In this document: piece by piece, positions 59,476 to 64,000 of the stretch | How the letters are laid out: each line of letters begins with the position of its first letter | Numbering within the stretch: the first letter of the stretch is position 1 | Assembly (NCBI RefSeq): GCF_004804335.1 | Contig: NZ_SRXY01000004.1 | Location: forward strand, 62,001-126,000 | Reading direction: 5' to 3' | From: Pacificoceanicola onchidii | Lineage (GTDB): Bacteria > Pseudomonadota > Alphaproteobacteria > Rhodobacterales > Rhodobacteraceae | DNA length: 64,000 nt | The notes under the pieces: generated by a model | Seen by the model: the letters and a program-made list of their open reading frames with translations, nothing else | The model's database searches: none | Told to the model about the DNA's origin: nothing | Made by a program: the position numbers and the translations under genes

Positions 59476-60273
59476 ATGAAAACGCTCACCTCCATCCTTG
59501 CGCTGCTTGCCTTGCCCGCCACCGCGGTGGCCGAACGGTATGACGACGTGATCCACGCCGAACTGCGGCCCGGATGGCGGTTGCCGAACGGAGATCATAT
59601 GGCCGCCCTGCACCTGAGCCTCGCGCCGGGATGGAAAACCTATTGGCGCAGCCCCGGCGATGCAGGCATTCCGCCGATGTTCGACTGGCGCGGCGGGCAG
59701 GTTTCCGGCGTCGAGGTCGAATGGCCTGCGCCGCATGTGTTCTACCAATCCGGCATGCGCTCGGTTGGCTATGAGGGCACCGTGGTCCTGCCGCTGCGAG
59801 TCTCGCTCAAACATGGCAAGGCCCGGGACAGCCGCCTGAGGGGCGTGATCGACATCGGCATCTGCAAGGATGTCTGCCTGCCGCACCGTATCCGCGTCGA
59901 AGCGGTCCTGCCCGCCAGCGGCGGCGCCCCGGACCCGCAGATCATCGCCGCTCTGGCCGATGTGCCGTTCTCTGCCGACGAAGCCGGCGTGCGTTCGGTC
60001 AGTTGCAACGTCAGCCTTGGTGAGGACGGCATCAGCCTGCGCACCGAGATCGGCATGAAGCCAACCGGCGGCCGCCCCGAAACGGTGATCGAACTGCCCG
60101 ATCCCAACCTCTGGGTGTCTGACCCCGAAAGCCGCTGGAGCGGCGGGCGTCTGGTTTCCGAATCCCGTGTCATGCACGCCAACGGTCAGACCTTTGCCCT
60201 GAACCGCTCCGACGTGCGCATCACCGTGCTGACCAACTCCGTCGCGGTCGACATCGACGGCTGCGCCCCTTAA
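59476..60273 (+). CDS. Exported DsbD N-terminal-like domain protein
   Basis: A 265-residue periplasmic protein. The signal peptide MKTLTSILALLALPATAVA is followed by a DsbD alpha/PF11412-like immunoglobulin domain: HLSLAPGWKTYWRSPGDAGI, FYQSGMRSVGYEGTVVLPL and the redox-like pair in IDIGICKDVCLPHRI (CxxxC). DsbD's N-terminal domain passes electrons to periplasmic disulfide partners. Here no membrane or thioredoxin domain is attached, so it acts alone or with a separate DsbD/CcdA protein. The start is ATG 59476 or an upstream TTG at 59467. It converges on the RND gene with a 4-base stop overlap. Confidence 0.88.
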   Translation: MKTLTSILALLALPATAVAERYDDVIHAELRPGWRLPNGDHMAALHLSLAPGWKTYWRSPGDAGIPPMFDWRGGQVSGVEVEWPAPHVFYQSGMRSVGYEGTVVLPLRVSLKHGKARDSRLRGVIDIGICKDVCLPHRIRVEAVLPASGGAPDPQIIAALADVPFSADEAGVRSVSCNVSLGEDGISLRTEIGMKPTGGRPETVIELPDPNLWVSDPESRWSGGRLVSESRVMHANGQTFALNRSDVRITVLTNSVAVDIDGCAP

Positions 60274-63200
60274 GGCGTCTGCCGCTTCGGCCCGCTCAGC
60301 GCCACCACCAGCGCCGCAATCACGTAAAGCCCCAGCACAAACACCGCCGCCCCGGCGATGAACAGCCCCATCGCGGCCAACAAGGGTGAGACCGGCAGAT
60401 CAAAGCTGAGCACCGGCAAAAGCGCTCCGGTCCAGATCACATGCCCCATGGTCGCGCCGAGCCACCCGAGAAGCGACACAGCCGCCAAGACCAGCATCGC
60501 GCGCACCCCGCCGTGCCGGAACCGCAACCCCCGCCGCGCCGCGCGCCCCATCCGCGCCAGATCGTCCTGCACCGCGATCAGCGCCGGAACCACCATCAGC
60601 ACCAGCACCATGCCAAAGCTCAGCCCGTAAACCAGTGTGATCACCGTCGGCTTCAGGAACTGCGCATCGGACGAGCGTTCATAAAGCAGCGGCGCAAGGC
60701 CCAAAACCGTCGTCGCCGTGGTCAGGAACACCGGGCGCAAACGATCCGCAGCCCCGTCAATGATCGACGGAATGATCCCCCGCTCTGCACCATATTCGTC
60801 AATCTGGGTCACCAGAACGATGGAATCGTTGATGATGATCCCGGTCATCCCGATCAGCCCGACCACGGTGAACATGCTGAGCGGCACATCCCAATGGGCA
60901 TGGCCGTAAATCGTCCCGACAAGCCCGAACGGAATGATCGACATGACCACAATCGGCCGCGTCCAACTGGCAAAGACCCAGGCCAGCACAAGGTAAATCC
61001 CCAGCAGCACCATCATCAGGCCAAAGCTCACATCCGACAGGAACTGCCCTTCCTGCTCCGAAAGGCCCGACAGGCGGTATTGCACCTGGCGGCTGTTGGC
61101 GATGCCCGGCAGGATCTCTTCTTCCAGCGCTTCCATGATCTGCGTCGCGCGGGCCGGATCGTCCTCGGAAATATCCCCGGTGACAGAGATCAGCCGGATC
61201 CCGTTCTCGCGCAGCACCGAAGAAAAGCCCGTGCGCTGCTCGACGCTGACCAGATCGGCCAGCGGCACATATTCCCCGGCCCCCGTCCGCATATGCGTGC
61301 GCTCAAGAAAATCGGCGGTCAGCTCACCCTCGGGCAGTTCCACCCGAATTGCAGCGCTGCGCGGCCCCACGGGGTAGGTGGCCGCTTCGATCCCGCCCAG
61401 CCGGTTGCGCAGCACCCGGCCCAGCCCGTCAATCTCGAAGCCTAGCGCCTGTCCTTGCGGAGTCAGCTCAAGGATCAGCTCTTCCTTGTCGTAGGCCAGA
61501 TTGTCCTCGACCGCTGAAACCTCCGGGAACCGCGCCACAGCCGCTTTGAGATCCTCGGACGCCTGCTTCAGAACCGCCGCGCTTGCGCCGAAGAACTGCA
61601 CATCCAGCGCATCCCCGCCCGGCCCGGAACGCCAGCCCCGGAAGGAAATCGTCTCGACAAGCGGATGGCGGGTGATCCGCCCCTGCAACTCTCCGACAAA
61701 GGCAAAGCTGGAATAAGGCCGCAGGTCCGCCGCGATCAGTTCAATCGAAATCCCGCCCAGCTGATCCGCGTCCTTGCTGTCCGCCCCGGCAAGCCCCCGG
61801 CCCGCGTTGCCGCCGATCTCGGCCATGACATAGGCCAGCGGATTGGCGCCGTAGCGCTCTTCGTATTCCTTGCCCAGCGCCTCGGTGCTCTCCTGGACAA
61901 GCCGCATCTGGGCCAGCGTATCCTCCCGCCCGGCCCCCGGTGCCATGGCGAAATTGCCGGTGACGGAGGCCCGTTCCGGCGCGTTGAAAAAGCGCCACTG
62001 CACATCGCCCCGGATAAACAGCGCCGCCTGCGAGGCCAGCGCGACAACCGCCCCGGCCAGCACCACGTAGCGCGCCGCTATGACACCTGCCATGAACGGG
62101 CGGAACAGGGTTTCGCGCACCCAGACAAAGCCCCGGTTCACCAGCCGCGACGGCAGATCGTACCAATGTTCCTTGGCACCATGCGCGACCGCATGGGCCA
62201 TGTGGTTCGGCAGGATCAGGAAGCACTCCACGAGGCTCGCCGCCAGCACCGCGATCACCGTGAAAGGAATATCCGCGATCAAATCGCCAAACCGCCCGCC
62301 AACCGCCACAAGGCCAAAAAATGCAATCACCGTGGTGAGCGTGGCCGAAAAAACCGGCAAGGCCATGCGCCGCGCCGCTGTTTCCGCCGCTTCAAAAGAG
62401 CCAAGCCCCTGCCGCGACAGATGATCGGCGTGTTCACCAACCACGATGGCATCATCCACCACAATCCCCAGCGTGATGATCAGGGCAAAGAGCGAGATCA
62501 TGTTGATCGTCAGCCCGCCCAGATACATCAGCGCAATCGCCGCTAAGAGGGCCACAGGAATGCCGGTTGCCACCCAAAAGGCCGTGCGGGCGTTGAGGAA
62601 CAGGAACAGGATTACCAGAACCAGCGCCAGCCCGAGTCCCGCATTGTCCAGCAGGATGTTCAATCGGCCCGTGATGGCCTCTGCGCGGGTGCGGATCAGA
62701 TCGACGCTCACCCCGTTCGGCAGCCCTGCTTCGAACTCCGCGGCGACGTCTTCCACCGTGCGCTGAATGCCGATGGCATCCCCCCGGTCGCTGCGGTCCA
62801 CGCGCACGGAAATCGCAAGGTTCTCGCCAACGAAGTAGCTGCGCTCGCGGTCGATCCCTTCCACCCGAACCGTCGCCACATCGCCCACGGTCAGCTTCGA
62901 GCCATCCGCGTTGGAGCGCAGAACGATCCCCGCGATGTCATCCGCCGCCCGTTTCTCCACGCCGGTGCGGACACGCGCGCCTGCGCCGCCCACGTCACCT
63001 GCCGGATCGGCATTGACCTCCGCCCCGATTGCCGTGGCGATCTGGGCCATGGTCACGTCATTGGCGATCAGGTTCTGCGACGGCACCTCGACCACGGTTT
63101 CCGGCGCGGCAATGCCCCGGATCGTGGTGCGGGTCACACCTTCGGCAAAGAGCCGCAGCACAAGCTCATCGGCAAACCGGGCAAGCTGGTCGATGTCCAC

Positions 63201-63659
63201 GGGCCCGGTGATGACCATATCGGTCACCCTGTCACGCCAATAGCGCCGCACAACGTCAGGCTCTTCGGCGGCCTCGGGCAGGTTGGTCACGCTGTCGACC
63301 GCGCTTTGCACGTCATTGGCGGCACGGGCCATGTCCCAACCCGGCTCGAACTCCAGCGAGATGCTGCCGCGCCCCTCGCGCGAGGTGGCCTCCGAACTCA
63401 GCACCCCTTCGACCGCCAGCAGGGTCGGCTCCAGCACCTGAACCACCGCCGAATCCACGTCTTCGGCCCCGGCCCCATCCCAGGCGACATTGACGCTCAC
63501 CTCATCGAGGATCACATCCGGGAAAAACTGCGCGCGCATGTTGGGGGCGGAAAACAGACCGGCAGCCACAAGAATGACCAGCAGCAGGTTGGCCAGCGTC
63601 GGGTGACGCGTGAAATAAGAGAACAGGCCTCCGGCCCGCTGGGACAACCCCCGCGCCAT
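60270..63659 (-). CDS. Efflux RND transporter permease (AcrB/HAE1 family)
   Basis: Inner-membrane proton-driven export pump of 1129 residues with 12 membrane helices in two halves. The first helix follows YFTRHPTLANLLLVILVAAG. VVDDAIVVGEHADHLSRQGL (helix 4, with the Asp pair for proton transfer) and the equivalent GMTGIIINDSIVLVTQIDEY in the second half are typical. Large periplasmic loops lie at about residues 40-340 and 560-870. Substrates are unknown. Its ATG overlaps the stop of the adaptor gene (TGATG). The outer-membrane partner is not in the window. Confidence 0.95.
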   Translation of the reverse strand: MARGLSQRAGGLFSYFTRHPTLANLLLVILVAAGLFSAPNMRAQFFPDVILDEVSVNVAWDGAGAEDVDSAVVQVLEPTLLAVEGVLSSEATSREGRGSISLEFEPGWDMARAANDVQSAVDSVTNLPEAAEEPDVVRRYWRDRVTDMVITGPVDIDQLARFADELVLRLFAEGVTRTTIRGIAAPETVVEVPSQNLIANDVTMAQIATAIGAEVNADPAGDVGGAGARVRTGVEKRAADDIAGIVLRSNADGSKLTVGDVATVRVEGIDRERSYFVGENLAISVRVDRSDRGDAIGIQRTVEDVAAEFEAGLPNGVSVDLIRTRAEAITGRLNILLDNAGLGLALVLVILFLFLNARTAFWVATGIPVALLAAIALMYLGGLTINMISLFALIITLGIVVDDAIVVGEHADHLSRQGLGSFEAAETAARRMALPVFSATLTTVIAFFGLVAVGGRFGDLIADIPFTVIAVLAASLVECFLILPNHMAHAVAHGAKEHWYDLPSRLVNRGFVWVRETLFRPFMAGVIAARYVVLAGAVVALASQAALFIRGDVQWRFFNAPERASVTGNFAMAPGAGREDTLAQMRLVQESTEALGKEYEERYGANPLAYVMAEIGGNAGRGLAGADSKDADQLGGISIELIAADLRPYSSFAFVGELQGRITRHPLVETISFRGWRSGPGGDALDVQFFGASAAVLKQASEDLKAAVARFPEVSAVEDNLAYDKEELILELTPQGQALGFEIDGLGRVLRNRLGGIEAATYPVGPRSAAIRVELPEGELTADFLERTHMRTGAGEYVPLADLVSVEQRTGFSSVLRENGIRLISVTGDISEDDPARATQIMEALEEEILPGIANSRQVQYRLSGLSEQEGQFLSDVSFGLMMVLLGIYLVLAWVFASWTRPIVVMSIIPFGLVGTIYGHAHWDVPLSMFTVVGLIGMTGIIINDSIVLVTQIDEYGAERGIIPSIIDGAADRLRPVFLTTATTVLGLAPLLYERSSDAQFLKPTVITLVYGLSFGMVLVLMVVPALIAVQDDLARMGRAARRGLRFRHGGVRAMLVLAAVSLLGWLGATMGHVIWTGALLPVLSFDLPVSPLLAAMGLFIAGAAVFVLGLYVIAALVVALSGPKRQTP

Positions 63660-64000
63660 CAGCCGCCCATCCGCGCTTCGATCCGCGCCACGACGGCGGC
63701 GGGAACCTGCGCTTGCTCCAGTTGCCCGAGCAGCCGTGACTTCACTTCCGCCGGCATCCGCTTGTTCGCTTCGATGAAGGCCCGCAGCCGGGCGCGGCGT
63801 TCATCGCTCAGCTCAATCATCTCTGGCGCTGCGGCCACCTGCGGCGCCGCACCAACCCTGAGCGGATTGACCTTGATCCCCGCGCCAAGCAGCGGCGTGC
63901 GCTCGGCCACGATTTCCGCGCCGCTGATTGCCCCCGCCCGGATGAGCACATCATCGCCCTGCCTGCGCATGACCTGCACCCGCGCGCTTGCCAGACGGTC
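63659..64000 (-). CDS. RND efflux periplasmic adaptor (HlyD/MFP family), C-terminal part; start outside window
   Basis: Partial gene: the frame is open to the window edge (DRLASARVQVMRRQGDDVLI). It is the C-terminal end of a membrane-fusion protein that links the RND pump to the outer membrane: LIRAGAISGAEIVAERTPLL-GAGIKVNPLRV is the last beta domain. A tail of about 55 residues follows (ELSDERRARLRAFIEANKRM), rich in charged helices and unusual for MFPs in general. The stop overlaps the permease start, so pump and adaptor are coupled. Confidence 0.88.
   Translation of the reverse strand, partial: DRLASARVQVMRRQGDDVLIRAGAISGAEIVAERTPLLGAGIKVNPLRVGAAPQVAAAPEMIELSDERRARLRAFIEANKRMPAEVKSRLLGQLEQAQVPAAVVARIEARMGG

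Overview
The window is chromosomal DNA of a Roseobacter-group alphaproteobacterium (Rhodobacterales). The evidence is the high GC content, dense 4-base gene overlaps and family signatures: a 44-residue aa3-oxidase subunit IV, phosphatidylcholine synthase, phaA/phaB, an MttB-family methyltransferase next to a dimethylglycine-dehydrogenase-like flavoprotein, Hint-domain and RTX proteins. I see no prophage, insertion sequence, CRISPR array or integron, and base composition looks uniform.

Layout. 1-7500: sulfate activation (sat, continuous in frame with a MarR-like module), trxB divergent from an Lrp regulator, a Hint-domain protein, a 47-residue protein, and the overlapping operon lgt-MidA-like-pgeF. 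7500-11800: ubiK, xylB, DUF6173 protein, CoxIV, a lipoprotein, azlCD. 11800-15900: molybdenum-cofactor operon fdhD-mobA-mobB-moeA, in which MoeA carries an N-terminal DUF429/RNase-H-like domain. 15900-25150: a membrane protein, greA, ETF-ubiquinone oxidoreductase, PilZ, TPR protein, ispE, two lipid-anchored cytochromes c, a thioesterase, a DMT-type exporter and an Ldh-family dehydrogenase. 25200-31900: RTX protein, lolD-lolC/E, polyprenyl diphosphate synthase, DUF2007, tRNA1(Val) methyltransferase-like protein, YdcH, LysR. 32000-36250: phaB, phaA, EAL phosphodiesterase, rpsD, DUF1127.

36500-50400 is the most accessory-looking part. It holds a lipase-like protein, a four-gene polyamine-type ABC importer, and a convergent four-gene operon (MttB-like methyltransferase, enolase-superfamily enzyme, DMGDH-like oxidoreductase, GlxA-type regulator) facing a divergent LysR gene. 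I read this as an importer plus catabolic pathway for an N-methylated amine of unknown identity. A TetR/alcohol-dehydrogenase pair follows, with two matching palindromes between the genes.

50600-64000: tRNA-Lys, dapF-mtaB, paiB, pcs, an MBL hydrolase with a DmdC-like acyl-CoA dehydrogenase, Sua5, YqgE, a DsbD-N-like protein and an RND efflux pair cut by the window end. Two genes serve the same tRNA modification: Sua5 starts t6A37 and MtaB methylthiolates it. Several genes serve respiration and quinones (ubiK, polyprenyl synthase, ETF-QO, CoxIV, cytochromes c).

Start codons were chosen from Shine-Dalgarno (SD) spacing and family N-termini. No database search was possible, so family names rest on motif recognition.
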